A program made the position numbers and the translations under genes. Positions 29,501-38,791 of a DNA stretch of 64,000 nucleotides are shown here, in pieces (position 1 is the stretch's first letter; each line of letters starts with the position of its first letter). Source of the DNA: Apostichopus japonicus (lineage: Eukaryota > Echinodermata > Holothuroidea > Aspidochirotida > Stichopodidae); assembly GCF_037975245.1 (NCBI RefSeq), contig NC_092579.1, positions 6,325,001 to 6,389,000 on the forward strand, read 5' to 3'. A model generated the notes under the pieces. It saw nothing but the letters and a program-made list of their open reading frames with translations, was not told the DNA's origin and ran no database searches.

Positions 29501-29696
29501 CACTGACCTCGCCATCTTTTCCTGCCAAAATTTCTATTTTCTCTGATTCTTTCAGTTGCGCTTTTACATCGCCTAACTTCAAGGTATCTACGATAGTAAG
29601 CAATAACGTTCGCAGACCACGGTAGTTGACAACTTCCGGGGTTCCAAGGGATAAATCCACCAAATCATGGAGAGATAACTCGCCTCCGACAGTCAT
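2451..29696 (-). CDS. QRICH2: QRICH2/C16orf96-like coiled-coil protein (DUF4795), 17 exons
   Basis: Spliced CDS on the minus strand, 2550 bp, 849 aa. Exons in coding order: 29265-29696, 26126-26251, 24287-24382, 23390-23542, 22673-22723, 14716-14859, 13721-13855, 12384-12542, 11494-11760, 9421-9543, 8115-8189, 7481-7591, 6889-7061, 6425-6487, 4932-5033, 3648-3839, 2451-2598. Seen: an N-terminal segment (residues about 8-45, HDLVDLSLGTPEVVNYRGLR) like the start of human C16orf96; heptad-rich coiled coils over about 145-560; then the DUF4795 core with KADKRALENKISRNQFE (about 588-604), DAAGFRKQL (about 676-684), HCISCDRPLDM (about 689-699) and RPYTTFELEQIRAAQK. Known: QRICH2 is needed for sperm flagellum structure in mammals, so an axonemal role is inferred. 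All junctions keep frame; introns before exon 13 are phase 0. No glutamine-rich block is seen, so it could equally be the C16orf96 ortholog. The last two exons are the least certain. Confidence 0.85.
3648..3839 (-). CDS. QRICH2: QRICH2-like exon 16 (probable)
   Basis: 192 bp. Acceptor CAACCACTGTAG and donor GTCAG|GTTAGC give phases matching exons 15 and 17. Encodes a basic, charged stretch (HERALFEREAARQRKQDIV). Not recognised in vertebrate homologs. The last 85 bp are also open in another frame (YADGSKLYEHRP), so boundary and frame need transcript support. Confidence 0.6.
4932..5033 (-). CDS. QRICH2: QRICH2-like exon 15 (FELEQIR)
   Basis: 102 bp, phases 2 to 2. Acceptor TCATTACAG, donor AAAAG|GTGGGA. 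SGRPYTTFELEQIRAAQK matches the C-terminal conserved block of QRICH2/C16orf96. Confidence 0.92.
6425..6487 (-). CDS. QRICH2: QRICH2-like exon 14 (CISCDRP)
   Basis: 63 bp, begins by completing the split Lys codon, ends phase 2 at CAAGC|GTAAGT. Carries HCISCDRPLDM, the diagnostic DUF4795 motif, with a CxxC pair. Confidence 0.93.
6595..6702. repeat. Short tandem repeat, unit about 31 bp
   Basis: Three to four copies of CTGTGACCAACAGTTTAAC plus TTTTGTTACT-like spacer, in the intron between exons 13 and 14 of the QRICH2-like gene. Confidence 0.8.
6889..7061 (-). CDS. QRICH2: QRICH2-like exon 13
   Basis: 57 codons plus 2 bases. Acceptor TTTTACACAG. The frame would stop two codons past the donor (AAA|GTAAAT), which confirms splicing. 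Joining to exon 14 rebuilds the family motif DAAGFRKQL. Confidence 0.92.
7253..7266. promoter_or_regulatory. Palindromic RFX X-box-like site
   Basis: GTTACCATGGTAAC, a perfect palindrome fitting the RFX X-box consensus, in the intron between exons 12 and 13. RFX factors drive ciliary genes. Here the site is intronic and far from the start, so function is only possible. Confidence 0.35.
7481..7591 (-). CDS. QRICH2: QRICH2-like exon 12
   Basis: 37 codons, phase 0. Acceptor CTCCACAG, donor CAT|GTAAGT. KADKRALENKISRNQFE is one of the most conserved DUF4795 blocks. Confidence 0.93.
8115..8189 (-). CDS. QRICH2: QRICH2-like exon 11
   Basis: 25 codons, phase 0. Acceptor CATCTATAG, donor GTG|GTAAGT. 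NKADKEHVTMEIDV matches the conserved DUF4795 block that runs on into exon 12. Confidence 0.92.
8985..9086 (-). repeat. tRNA-derived SINE fragment
   Basis: On the minus strand, GTGGCCTAGTGGATAAGGC looks like a tRNA A box and GGTTCAATTCC like a B box, with a CTGGG/CCCAG T-stem around it. The would-be acceptor stem does not pair, so it is a SINE head, not a working tRNA. Confidence 0.7.
9421..9543 (-). CDS. QRICH2: QRICH2-like exon 10
   Basis: 41 codons, phase 0. Acceptor TTTTTTTTGCAG, donor GAT|GTAAGT. Coiled coil SRLLDLQAEVDKLNQTC; start of the DUF4795 region. Confidence 0.9.
11494..11760 (-). CDS. QRICH2: QRICH2-like exon 9
   Basis: 89 codons, phase 0; the largest internal exon. Acceptor TTCACCAG, donor AAT|GTGGGT. 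Long coiled coil (MTELNDRMGSLENLLNSKLN) followed by a charged Ser-rich linker (DDSKSSRKGSG). Confidence 0.88.
12384..12542 (-). CDS. QRICH2: QRICH2-like exon 8
   Basis: 53 codons, phase 0. Two in-frame acceptors six bases apart (GATCACAG and CTTCAG) could both work and would add or drop Leu-Gln; the outer one is used here. Donor TTG|GTTAGT. Coiled coil (HNDLEELKAFVENSLKQV). Confidence 0.85.
13719..13720 (-). other. Non-canonical GC splice donor
   Basis: The intron after exon 7 begins GCAAGT after AAG, a perfect match to U1 apart from the +2 C. The next exon starts at a phase-0 acceptor at 12542, so the frame is kept. Confidence 0.8.
13721..13855 (-). CDS. QRICH2: QRICH2-like exon 7, followed by a GC donor
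   Basis: 45 codons, phase 0 (ELVAQKANMADVEKM onward). Acceptor TTGCTTCAG. The 3' boundary is AAG|GCAAGT, the usual context for a GC-AG intron; no GT donor nearby keeps the frame and the coiled-coil end. Confidence 0.87.
14716..14859 (-). CDS. QRICH2: QRICH2-like exon 6
   Basis: 48 codons, phase 0. Acceptor TCTGGATAG, donor GAG|GTAATT. Starts with a Ser/Pro-rich stretch (TPSPPGSRHSSRPSSAA), then returns to coiled coil (EIQKILKNIGELSGKH). A 7.8-kb intron separates it from exon 5. Confidence 0.85.
15009..15080. repeat. Dispersed repeat, copy A
   Basis: Shares CCTGGGCAC, GATCC-CTCT, CCCAGTCCCC and CATCG-GACTG in the same order with 49490-49571 in the PLA2G6 introns. Family not recognised. Confidence 0.6.
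15085..15442. mobile_element. MITE with TTAA target duplication
   Basis: 358 bp bounded by TTAA on both sides (15081-15084 and 15443-15446). Ends are imperfect inverted repeats: AGGCATTGAAGACTCG on the left, CGAGTCTTCACACCCT on the right. No coding capacity. The TTAA duplication suggests piggyBac-type mobilisation. Confidence 0.7.
18139..18430. repeat. Diverged tandem duplication with poly-T tracts
   Basis: Two T tracts about 246 bp apart, each followed by GCAAAnCGATGGTTnGGCTAC. A GTTGACTACGTGTGG-like segment is also shared. Confidence 0.6.
20708..21258. repeat. Tandem array, unit about 109 bp, 5 copies
   Basis: Repeats of GTAATGTACCTACCTATATA, then GTTACAG, then TACCTATAGGTAATATT, then ACACTGTGTGTATCTAATCC. 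The unit contains short self-complementary ACCTATAGGT and CCTATATAGG motifs. Confidence 0.9.
22673..22723 (-). CDS. QRICH2: QRICH2-like exon 5 (17 codons)
   Basis: A 51-bp exon (TSKIQTMPTTHAYAQTM). Supported by a phase-0 frame, acceptor TTCTCAG and donor ATG|GTAAGT. It is short and not strongly conserved, so it is weaker than its neighbours and may be alternatively used. Confidence 0.65.
23390..23542 (-). CDS. QRICH2: QRICH2-like exon 4
   Basis: 51 codons, phase 0 at both ends. Acceptor CTTTTTTTACAG; donor GAC|GTAAGT. Contains PPIELIVTWPAMEDALKG; less clearly coiled than its neighbours. Confidence 0.85.
24287..24382 (-). CDS. QRICH2: QRICH2-like exon 3
   Basis: 32 codons, phase 0 at both ends. 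Acceptor CTCCACAG; donor ATG|GTGAGT. Coiled-coil sequence (VDQNNSALMERLKKVEAASS). Confidence 0.88.
25086..25535. repeat. Two adjacent short tandem duplications
   Basis: 25086-25210 holds two diverged copies starting CATGAGTGCTAGTA. 25264-25535 holds two full and one partial copy starting TCACATGCAGAGAATT with a period of about 113-123 bp. Lies in the intron between exons 2 and 3 of the QRICH2-like gene. Confidence 0.75.
25570..25720. repeat. Dispersed repeat, copy A of a pair
   Basis: Shares an ordered set of blocks (TTTGTCTCCTATGAAAT, AAAAACCTG, TTTGACCATTTTGCATA, TTCCCTGT) with 53070-53215 near the PLA2G6 5' end. Family not recognised. Confidence 0.55.
26126..26251 (-). CDS. QRICH2: QRICH2-like exon 2
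   Basis: 42 codons, phase 0 at both ends. Acceptor TTTCACAG before CTCATGAGC; donor TCG|GTAAGT. Encodes a clean coiled coil with hydrophobic heptads (LMSMVEHLMGEFQDLKK onward). Confidence 0.9.
26252..29264. other. Intron 1 of the QRICH2-like gene
   Basis: 3.0 kb with no convincing exon. The main content is the 710-bp inverted-repeat element at 28104-28813. Confidence 0.6.
28104..28813. mobile_element. Non-autonomous DNA element with 9-bp target duplication
   Basis: 710 bp flanked by CTAAAAATC on both sides (28095-28103 and 28814-28822). Subterminal inverted repeats: TTGTTTTCCGCATACGTTAC on the left against the reverse complement of GTAACGTGTGCGGAAAACAA on the right, with further TTTCCGCTGAAA / TTTCAGCGGAAA copies. 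A 9-bp duplication fits Mutator-like elements. No transposase seen. Confidence 0.7.
29265..29696 (-). CDS. QRICH2: QRICH2-like exon 1 (start codon)
   Basis: Residues 1-144. The ATG at 29696-29694 (MTVGGELSLHD) is the first true ATG; the frame stays open a little upstream only through a GTG. The donor AAG|GTGAGC lies at 29264. It carries the family N-terminal motif and, near residues 80-100, a predicted coiled coil (SSEVLELEKKVSQLETKL). Confidence 0.9.
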
Positions 29697-30755
29697 TTTC
29701 ACAGCCCGATAGTCTTTACAAAGTTTAAGGTACCGAAAAAAGTTTCTCCCGATTTATATATTATTCACCGGCTTCCATTTCAGTAAAGTTAACTGTTTCA
29801 GTTAATGGAAAACAATAGGCCCGACAGGGGAGATACTCTTCACGTTTAGTGCAGTTACAAGTAGTGTTGAAAAGCCATAAGGTACGGTAGAGAGCAAAAT
29901 CCCCAAGGAGTGTTTACCTTGGTGACCAACATATTGGCATGCACACTGTTTGCACTGAATGTATGCATTGTGTTATAACAGAGTGAGTAACGCACATGGA
30001 TGGGCTAGTGATTACGTCACTCATTCAGATACATCACGGTTGCTATGTGGAATAAGCCCCGCCCACACCCTGCTCTACCTGCTCTCTGTTTAGCTTCGCG
30101 TTACTGCATTCTAAAGACAGTGGTTCCGGACGTTCGTGAAAACAATGCACAACGCAAACAATAGGAACCATTCAATGATTTTAACTAACAAAGGAATTTT
30201 GGGTAAAGAATGCTCGAGTTCAACCTGTTATGTTTTTGCACACATAATCTAAGCAGGTATGCTGTATTGGCCCCAAATTTGCTAGATATTCAAATATGGT
30301 CATATTTGGTCAAATATTTACACTGCAAATAATTACAACCTTCGAGGAAATTTGATATTGACATTCAGTCATCTTGTGTGTTCCTGAAAAATGTCTGAGA
30401 CAATTTGGAGAGTAAACACCTCCAGGAAAGTACTTTTGAAAACTTCTAGCTATTAACGCGTGCTATAATTTGGGGCCGATACTGACTACCTAGTCACAAC
30501 GAATAGTTGTCAAAGGGATGTTTACTAGTAGGGGGAACCCCTTTCACCTGACGACGTCATCCACATGTACAGTTTTAGCGAAACCGGGTTACAATTTGCT
30601 CCCAAATTGTGGTTTGATGTAAATCGCACTTAAGGGTTCTTGTTCAAAAGGAAAGATAAAAGCGAGGAAAACGATTACATTATTATGTTGAAACACTGCG
30701 AATGTATAAACACTTTGACATGACTACATTTCCATGCAAAAGTGTACCTAATGGG

Positions 30756-33462
30756 CAGTGGCGTCACCAGACTTTTCAGTCTGGGGGCACAGGGGGGCAC
30801 CAGCATTTGATGGGGGGGGGCACTTAGTTGGATACGGATCGCCGTCCTGGGGGAGGGGTCTAAGGAGAGGGGGTGCCCCCTCCCCTATTGAAAATTTTCG
30901 CATACGGAGGATGGGCTAGACAGGGGCGTATCCAGGATTTTCTAACCCGGGGGGCGCGAATTACTATCTAAGCGGAGTGCCACCATCGGTTGGCGCGCAG
31001 CGTACAAGAAAATTTCTGGTTTTGATACCCTCCAGATCACCGGAAACGGCACTTCTCGGGCTTGAAAATGACCAACCAGATATACACTTTTGACCGAGAA
31101 CCAAAGTGTATCCCAATAGTTTGTTTTCCATCCATAACCTTTTTGAAGATTTTCACCAGTCACACATCATGTTCGACCTCATCGCATCTCCTGTGGATCA
31201 TTGCTTTTGTAGGTGATTCTACGTCGCGGCCCACAATGCCCGACAGCCCCACTTTTCAAGGTTTTCAGCCCATTATTTGTTCAGAATTTGAAAATTCACA
31301 TTTCTCGTGAATAAACTCACTTCAAAACATACCCATAATGTTGCAAAAATGTCATCTATGGACAACCAATATAGAAAAACCTCCTCCAACCCCTAACAGA
31401 CCGGTCAAAATTATACAAGTAGAGGGAAGTATGATGAAGAATGTTGGTCTGGGAATTTTCGAAAATTCAGACACAGTTAATTTATTGGTGTACAATATTA
31501 ATCCCTCTTGTAACGGCTATTATAAACTTGGTTTAAGGAAATGGAAAAAAACAGATATTTTCGGAACCGAACACTACACACATAGGCGTAGGAGGCGGGG
31601 GGAGGGGGGGGGGGCTCTTACTGAGAGAAGACCTAAATTGCAATGATGTAGCTAAAGGAAATGAATAGTTTACAAAATATCTCCATGATAATTAAAATAA
31701 AGTTCTAAGCCATTCGCCATTACTAATGTAAAAGAGAATTTGACATAATTGTACCTCCATGCTTTATCTCAATCTACATAAGACATTTCGTTGTTTACAT
31801 CAGCATCCCGCGGTTTACTGCGCTATTTCCACGGACCGTACGGTACACGTTTGCATGCGATGTAATAACCGATGCTTGCTTATATGATATTGACATCAAC
31901 ACGTTGAACGCGCGCGGAGCGCGTGAAAAATTTAGCTTTTATATTTCGGGCAAGTCGTTACAGCCCCCCAAATCAATGATTGGGTTCCTATGACTACACA
32001 CATCGACAGTTTTGAGGCAGTTCATCTTGGAACCGCCATTTTCACTGATATCATGTGACATCTGCTGTTTGCTTTACAAATTCGAACAGGCGCGTAGCGA
32101 ATAATTTGCCAAGGGAGGGGCGAAGTCTGGAGGCAAACTATCAAAACATATTGCGCCGGCTTGGGTTGGCGCGAAGCGTACAACAAAATTTTGGCCGAAA
32201 ATGCCTCCCAGATCTCTGAAAATGACACATCCCAAGCCTTGCCAGTTGCATCTAAGCATTTTCTATTTTGAAATTACTAGCGATATCATAAAAAAAAATA
32301 TGCTCGGGGGGGGGGGGGGGGCTGTCGCTCCCTTCCCGAAATGCGTCATGTTCCCCGACGACTCGGTCGAGTTCGAGACCATCCACATTTAGTGGTTTCA
32401 TAGCACAATTTATTGTTTAAGGCGTCCATACACACACACGCGTTTTGATAGACCAAACATAGTATATATATAGATACATTAGTGAGAGAAGAAAAATGGA
32501 AACGTCAAAAATGAAGTTGTCGGTGTAAGGGGTAGGGTGAGGCGCAAGCCCCTTCCGAAATCCTCGATCCGTCACTGGCTACCCGGCTCTGTGTATATAA
32601 TAGGGATCAGCGCTGTAATGATGTCACTGTTCCTCTTTCTCTTCCCTTTCTCTCTCTCCTTCTTCATTTTCTTTTCCCTTCCTTCCTCTCCCTCCTCTTT
32701 TCCCCCCTCTTTTCCCCCCTCTTTTTCCCCTTTTTTCTTCTCTTTTTTTCCTCTCCTCTTTTTCTTACCCGGGGGCGCGCGCCCCCAACTTCCCCCCTGG
32801 ATACGCGCCTGCTAGATGCAAAATGGTGCCACATTTGATGCTAACTTCGATCTGAAGATATCTCCAGAAATTGCTATTTTTAGGTAATGATTTTAACAAC
32901 GCGCAGAATTTTGCAGAGGATATGAACCACATGCTGTCGATATTATGCCTAACCCTATCAATAGAACCTACATTTGTTGAATTAATGTGTGCATGACCCC
33001 CGACTCCTTTCTTGTCCTTCTCGTTTTCTCCCATTATCTATTAAGATGTAACAGGTTCCAGCATCGTTATTTGGCTCCTATCAGGGATCTCACCATGCAA
33101 TCGAAAGTTTGATCACACATCGAGTATGGCGGCGAAGCGAAGCAGACGTGTATAGCCGCTGGTATGGCGTGAGCACTGACACATTCAATGTAAATATCGA
33201 CACCTGATGTGATGGCGCGGGTTACGACTTCGATACCCGACGGTCAAGGATAAACTTTTTCATTTTTTCGCAGCTCATTTGAAGAAAATACGAATTACTG
33301 TGCTTCTTTGTCCTTATGAAAAACCAACTCAGGTGATGGGAGTTGAATATAACAAAATATATATGTTTTTTTACCAACCCAAATCTCAGATGGGGGGGCA
33401 CTAGGTTTTCCAGGGGGGCACGTGCCCCCTGGCCCCCCTGGCCCCCCTTGGCGACGCCACTG
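30756..33462. mobile_element. hAT-type element (2.7 kb), itself carrying an insertion
   Basis: Flanked by the 8-bp duplication CTAATGGG (30748-30755 and 33463-33470). Ends are inverted: CAGTGGCGTCACCA on the left, TGGCGACGCCACTG on the right. An 8-bp duplication with CAGTGGCG ends is a hAT signature. The interior holds a separate element at 30921-32811; without it the outer copy would be about 0.8 kb. No transposase ORF seen. Confidence 0.8.
30921..32811. mobile_element. Nested DNA element, 1.9 kb
   Basis: Ends CAGGGGCGTATCCAGG and, inverted, CCTGGATACGCGCCTG, flanked by CTAGA on both sides (30916-30920 and 32812-32816). Interior carries a TTACTATCTAAGCGGAG / GGTTGGCGCG / AGCGTAC block, a diverged second copy of such a block near 32086-32240, and runs of G and C/T. 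Non-autonomous; possibly the hAT5 type with 5-bp duplications. Confidence 0.7.
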
Positions 33463-34182
33463 CTAATGGGTACATTTGGCTAACTGCCAAAAACAATTAT
33501 AGATCTGGGGTTAATACAATTGTCTCCGTTTCTAGAAAGTTGGGACGGCCGTGATAGATGAAAAGACCCGTCGCTGCGGTGTGACTCATAAATGTTTCAC
33601 AGGTTAACTTGATACAAATCTTACAGATCTTGCAGTATACTAAAGTTAGCCTTTACCGGGACTCGGATGTGGGATATACAGTACCAGACAGCAACACTGC
33701 AGTGTGGTTTCGATGATGCTACATGAATAATCTTGAATGTGACACACTATGCTGTAAGGTATAGCCAGGATGAACTACATACATCAATCTATGTAGTACA
33801 GCAAAATGCATTGAGATATGACAAACAATATTCACATTGTCAGCTGATAACCGAGATGGAAACTTTTCTTGTATTCACCATACAGATTGATCTCTATACC
33901 AAAGACAACAGGCTTCTCTTCTCAATGTGGTACAGTTACAAGCCGTACATTAGGCAGGCGCCGGGCAATTTTTTCCCCCCAGGTCCCCAAGATTTTGCGT
34001 CTGGTTTGCCTCTAAATCATCTAACTAGGCGACAGTTAATTTTCGTAAATGGAGCCACGTCCTTAGCTCAACGTTACTACATTCAAATCTGTTTTCATTA
34101 GTTTTCATTCGGCACTGAATCTCGACAACTGCAAAATATGACCAAAATACCAATGATTCACAATAATATCATGCATTCCAGT

Positions 34183-34973
34183 CATGGGCGTCAACAGGTG
34201 GGGGACGGGGGGACATGTCCCCCCCACTTTCAAAAGTGGAGGGGATATCATATCATTTGTCCCCCCCCCCCACTTTTCAGAGCAGTTATTAAAAAAATCA
34301 CATGCATATGCGCGATTTTCTATCACAATTGCTGAGCTGATTCAAGTAGAATCTAACTAAAGAATCATTATCAATAAATTGCACTGGAAATTAGAACAGT
34401 GCTTGGCCCTTTATCCCCCTTCCTCCGATATTCACCCTCCCCGCTTCGTCCGAGACCTCTGATAAAAGTTTGTGCGATGTTTGAACGATGTTTTAGAGTG
34501 TTTTGTGGAAGCACCCCTTCTCGCCAGAAATGGAATTCCCCTTGCCCTACACTGTGAATCAGAGAAAACGACGCATTTCAACTTGAAAACAAGTCGAAGA
34601 CCCCACCAGGAAGGTAATATCATATATTTTAGGCCCTACAGACAGTATTCTGCCTGTATGCAGGGTATTATATGATACCAAACTACCGAAAATATTTCGT
34701 TTGAGATGGACGCTGTGTAATTTGTTTCCCTTGGTGTCAGAACGGCATCTTTCTACCAGTACTTTCTGTCGGAATTTAGTTTTGTGAGACAAAATTTCTC
34801 CTCACAGATCTGGTTCTGATGTAACTAAAAACGACTCAGGAAGGCCGTCTCCTGCGATCTAGGGGGTCTTATGTACCCAAAATTTTCTGGTACGCTACGC
34901 GCCAACCAATGGTGGCGCTCCGCTTAGATAGTATAGTGTCCCCCCCACTTTCTGAAACCTGCTGACGCCCATG
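34183..34973. mobile_element. hAT-type MITE, 791 bp
   Basis: Perfect 8-bp target duplication ATTCCAGT (34175-34182 and 34974-34981). Inverted ends CATGGGCGTCAACAGGT and ACCTGCTGACGCCCATG. Near its right end, in reverse orientation, it carries the same TACTATCTAAGCGGAG / GGTTGGCGCG / AGCGTAC block as the element at 30921, so the two share subterminal sequence. Confidence 0.85.
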
Positions 34974-35147
34974 ATTCCAGTAGCAACGTTGAATGTACCA
35001 ACAGCACAACGTTCATTACACAGTTTGGTGTTCAGGGCATATTTGCAGCCATGTACACGGCAACTCCAAAAGTTACAGACATGATCCTTAACTAATTGCC
35101 AAATGCCTCTCCTACTCATATGAGGCGTAACACACATTTAACAGGCT

Positions 35148-35470
35148 GTTCGGTGGAAGGTTTCCACAATTTGACCCCTGGTGACTCCAAATGACCTGTG
35201 ACCTCCACCAAAAACAATAGGCTTCTTGAACTTATGAACATGTCACAACTACATCCTAAATATGAGATTGGTCCAAGTTCCCTCTTGAGATGTTGTGTTT
35301 ACATTTTCACAATTTGACCACTGGAGAACCCAAATGACCTTTGACCTCTACCAAAAACAATAGACTTCTTCTACTCAATGTGGTACTCCTACACACCAAA
35401 TATGAGATTGGTCCAAGTTTTCCTTCTTTAGATATCGTGTTTACAAGCAAGGCGTCATACACACACGCAC
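35148..35470. repeat. Tandem pair of an interspersed repeat
   Basis: Two copies about 145 bp apart sharing CAATTTGACC, AATGACCT, CACCAAAAACAATAG and AAATATGAGATTGGTCC. A diverged piece lies at 33885-33955 and a partial one at the left edge of the window, so the family is dispersed. Confidence 0.7.
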
Positions 35471-38400
35471 ATACTCATCCAACTGCATGACTACAAAAGT
35501 TACCATAATCATTCAAACCAAAAAGGTGATACCGTGCATACAAAACATATAAGTATAACTTACTTCTTCATTCCAGGAGAACGCTTGATATGATCTAGTC
35601 TTTATCTATGATTTCCACATTAATAGGCTTTTGTATGTAATCTTCATGAATGACCCTTCAAATTTAAATTCACCTTCAGAATGAATGACCTAACATCACA
35701 AAGAAATACTTAAATGTGGATCTGTGGAACCAACATAAAAGAACACCAAAAAAGAGGAAAGAACTACTGAAGTTCTATTTTATAGCTTTTATTTGAGTAT
35801 TATATTTCAGTGGAAAAAATAAACTAACAGATTTAACAGTACACATAATTTGAACAGAATATGTAATATTCCAAGCAAAATTGAACTAAAATGGCAGCCT
35901 ACAATTTATAGAAGTTTAAGTTTTATAGAAAATAATTTAAAAGGTGATGATTGCCAAAATAAACTGCTAAAGGTTTTTGGGATGTAAAACTTAAGTTGTG
36001 CTAATTAAAGTCATTTAAGCATTTTAATGTTAACAGGATATTATTACTGGAATGATAAAAGCAATATAATTACAGAGGACAATTTTTTAAATCAAATCAT
36101 CTTTAAACTTGACTAAGCAGCTGATATATGCTTCAAATCCATCTTAATCCCTCCAGAAGATGATAGGTGACATCAAATTCCTGTCACACCAGCAAAGCTT
36201 AATTTTTCTACTGTTTTGCACTTTTTGAACTATCATAACCACTTTAATATTCAGTACAGATTGGATAATCCATGGAAGCCCAAGCTTACAATTATCAAAC
36301 ACATTCATATTAATTACAAAATAATGATACTAAGGAAAATGACAAACATGTCCAACACTTCAATCTCCTATTGTGCTTTCCAGTTCAAGGATAATGTTCA
36401 AATTATTCTACTGGCCATAAACTGCTCACACATTATCGAATGGCAAGGCAACACCATGTTATTCTCAGGATTTTCATGTTTGCAATGAGAGTTGAACTTC
36501 AAGTTGATTTTTATTTAATATTTTACCAGTGGAGGGGTCAAATTAATACCTGCTTTAGGTATTACTTGAAGTACATGTAGTGTATGAATTCGTTACCATA
36601 GCAATGAACTTCTACAGGTGGCCAGATTAGCAAGAACCATTGATGCCATGGTTTGTTCAAAACTGGCTGAATCAGCAAATAACATATCCAATGACTAGCT
36701 TACAACAACAACGTTTATTTGACACATGCTTTACTTGACAGGGTAAGAAATTTCCAGATTTGTGCAATAGTAAGGAAGATACTGTTTAGAAATACATTTG
36801 CAGAAGTCACAAAACGTGAACGATTCCTTATTGATATTCCTGGAAGGAGTAGCATTCTAGATGAATGAATTAAGATAAGTTAGACTACTAACGATCTGCA
36901 AGATTCATTCTCACGATCAACACTGTTCATTTCCCGAACAGTGTGAGAAGAATAAACATAAACGTCACTTAAAAAAACAAAATCTATAAAAGTAATTCTT
37001 AAATTATGAGAGAAGAAGGGGAAGAAAACCAAATTTACAAGCACATAAAATAAGAATATACAATAAAACATTTACAGTGAACTTTAAAATATATCTACAA
37101 TATCTGATTTTGAGCAATGGATGAAAAAACAAAGACAATACAGAAAAGGAAGATATGATTGCAGATATTATATCTAACACTTGAATTCTGTAATTCTTTG
37201 ACACTTAGACGACTTGTGATTGGCACAAAAATATACAAGGATGTCAAGGAAAGTCACTAGTTTAAGTACTTTCAAACTTGTTTACGATGGCACATTAACA
37301 CTTCCTCATTCTCCCCACCATTAACTCCATCCTCCCCACCACTTTCCCATCCTGCCCACCTCTTTCCCATCCTCCCCTTCCCTATCGTCCCCTCCCCTTC
37401 CCCAACAGCCTATTGAATTTTTTTTGTTTGAATTTTTTTTACTCTTTGAGCATAACTGTGGAAGACAAATTTTATAGAAAGCAACAGACCACAAATTGCC
37501 AAAGCTATACACCCACAGTACCAATGAGGACAATTGCACTTCTGCCTACCTGTACCGGAATGCATGCCTCGATGCTGAAGCACTAGAAAGATTTGCATTT
37601 AATACCTTAGCACACTGGTACTATTATATACTATAACAATATAGCAGAAATAAATGTGCATTACACTATAAACACTGGCACATTACAGGTAGGGCTAATT
37701 GTTAAGACATAAAATACTTTGGCAGAAACAACCAACAGAATCTGGATGTCTCTTTTTTAAAAGAACATGATATCCCTGGAAGCAATAAATTTCATAGAAG
37801 ACAAAGGTTATTGTGGTGGCAAGATGAAAGTTGCAATGAACCATGGCATCCATGTTGCAAATGTCAACATGATCAACATTATCGATTACCTACGATTGCC
37901 ACTAGGCTGTTAATCACCGACTAACCAGTAAAACCCCTTATGCTAGCTACTTGTGGAGTATCTAAAGTTTTTCTTTCAATAATAAAGCAAACAAATTTAT
38001 TCTCATCACCTCTACTTCAGTCTTCCCAACTATTAAAACTCCTTGTTAAAGTGATTACGTGCATTTTGATAAAGGAAATACATAATATAATATTTGATCT
38101 TATGTTTTTTTCCTTAGTTTTCAATGTAGCCACTGGTGTTGTATGGATGAAATATTTCATTTGATGGCTGACAATGACATTGATAGTTGTTAAACTAACA
38201 GAAACGGCATAAAATAATAAATTTATATGGGGAGAGGAACAGTGTGGGTAGTGGGGGTGATCAATGGGTCACGTCATGGCCAAATATTTCTGGTCAGGTC
38301 GTGGGCTAAAGAGATTGCAGACTGCTGCTGTAGATTTTGAAAACAGATGAAATCTTAGGTTCTCTTGTCTCTCCTAGAACCATGTCATGTCATTACTATA

Positions 38401-38572
38401 CACTTACCTTTATGGAAGATGTGCCAAAATTATAGAAATTGTATGCATATTCATTAGAGGTTTGTGTAGTGTAATAGCCCATCTGCCAGAATAAACTAGG
38501 AGAATATATTCAAAGTAAAACAACAACAAAAAAATTGAGGAAGGGGAAAGCCATTCAGTGAATATAAAATAT

Positions 38573-38791
38573 TTAAATAGATTTTAATATTTGTGCAAGC
38601 TGCTGAATTTTTTCCTGGTTTTGAACGATGTAAACTTGTGTTTCAAAGAGCATCTTCATCAGCGCAGAATCTCTGGTCTCGTCTAAGCTTGTCTCCACCG
38701 ACAGTGGAGGGCTGAACCTGTAAAACGCCGCTCCGATGGAATGGCACCAAGCCCTGGATCTGTCCACCGATCGACCTCGTGTATCACACAC
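38573..38791 (-). CDS. PLA2G6: PLA2G6 exon 13 with stop
   Basis: 219 bp, 73 codons with TAA at 38575-38573. Acceptor [30 protein letters not shown] matches human RAVDRARAWCEMVGIQYFR; ends near the human C terminus. Confidence 0.95.
   Translation of the reverse strand: MCDTRGRSVDRSRAWCHSIGAAFYRFSPPLSVETSLDETRDSALMKMLFETQVYIVQNQEKIQQLAQILKSI

Larger units (their letters stand above)
29703..38572. other. Intergenic region between the two larger genes
   Basis: Runs from upstream of the QRICH2-like start to downstream of the PLA2G6 stop. Contains nested hAT-type insertions (30756-33462), a hAT-type MITE (34183-34973), a duplicated interspersed repeat (35148-35470) and C/T-rich tracts. An AATAAA on the minus strand at 38001-37996, about 570 bp past the PLA2G6 stop, is a possible poly(A) signal. 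No gene was recognised. Confidence 0.6.

Noticed and set aside
33733-34101. 122-aa plus-strand ORF between two transposons
   Set aside because: Part overlaps a diverged copy of the interspersed repeat at 35148; no homology recognised.
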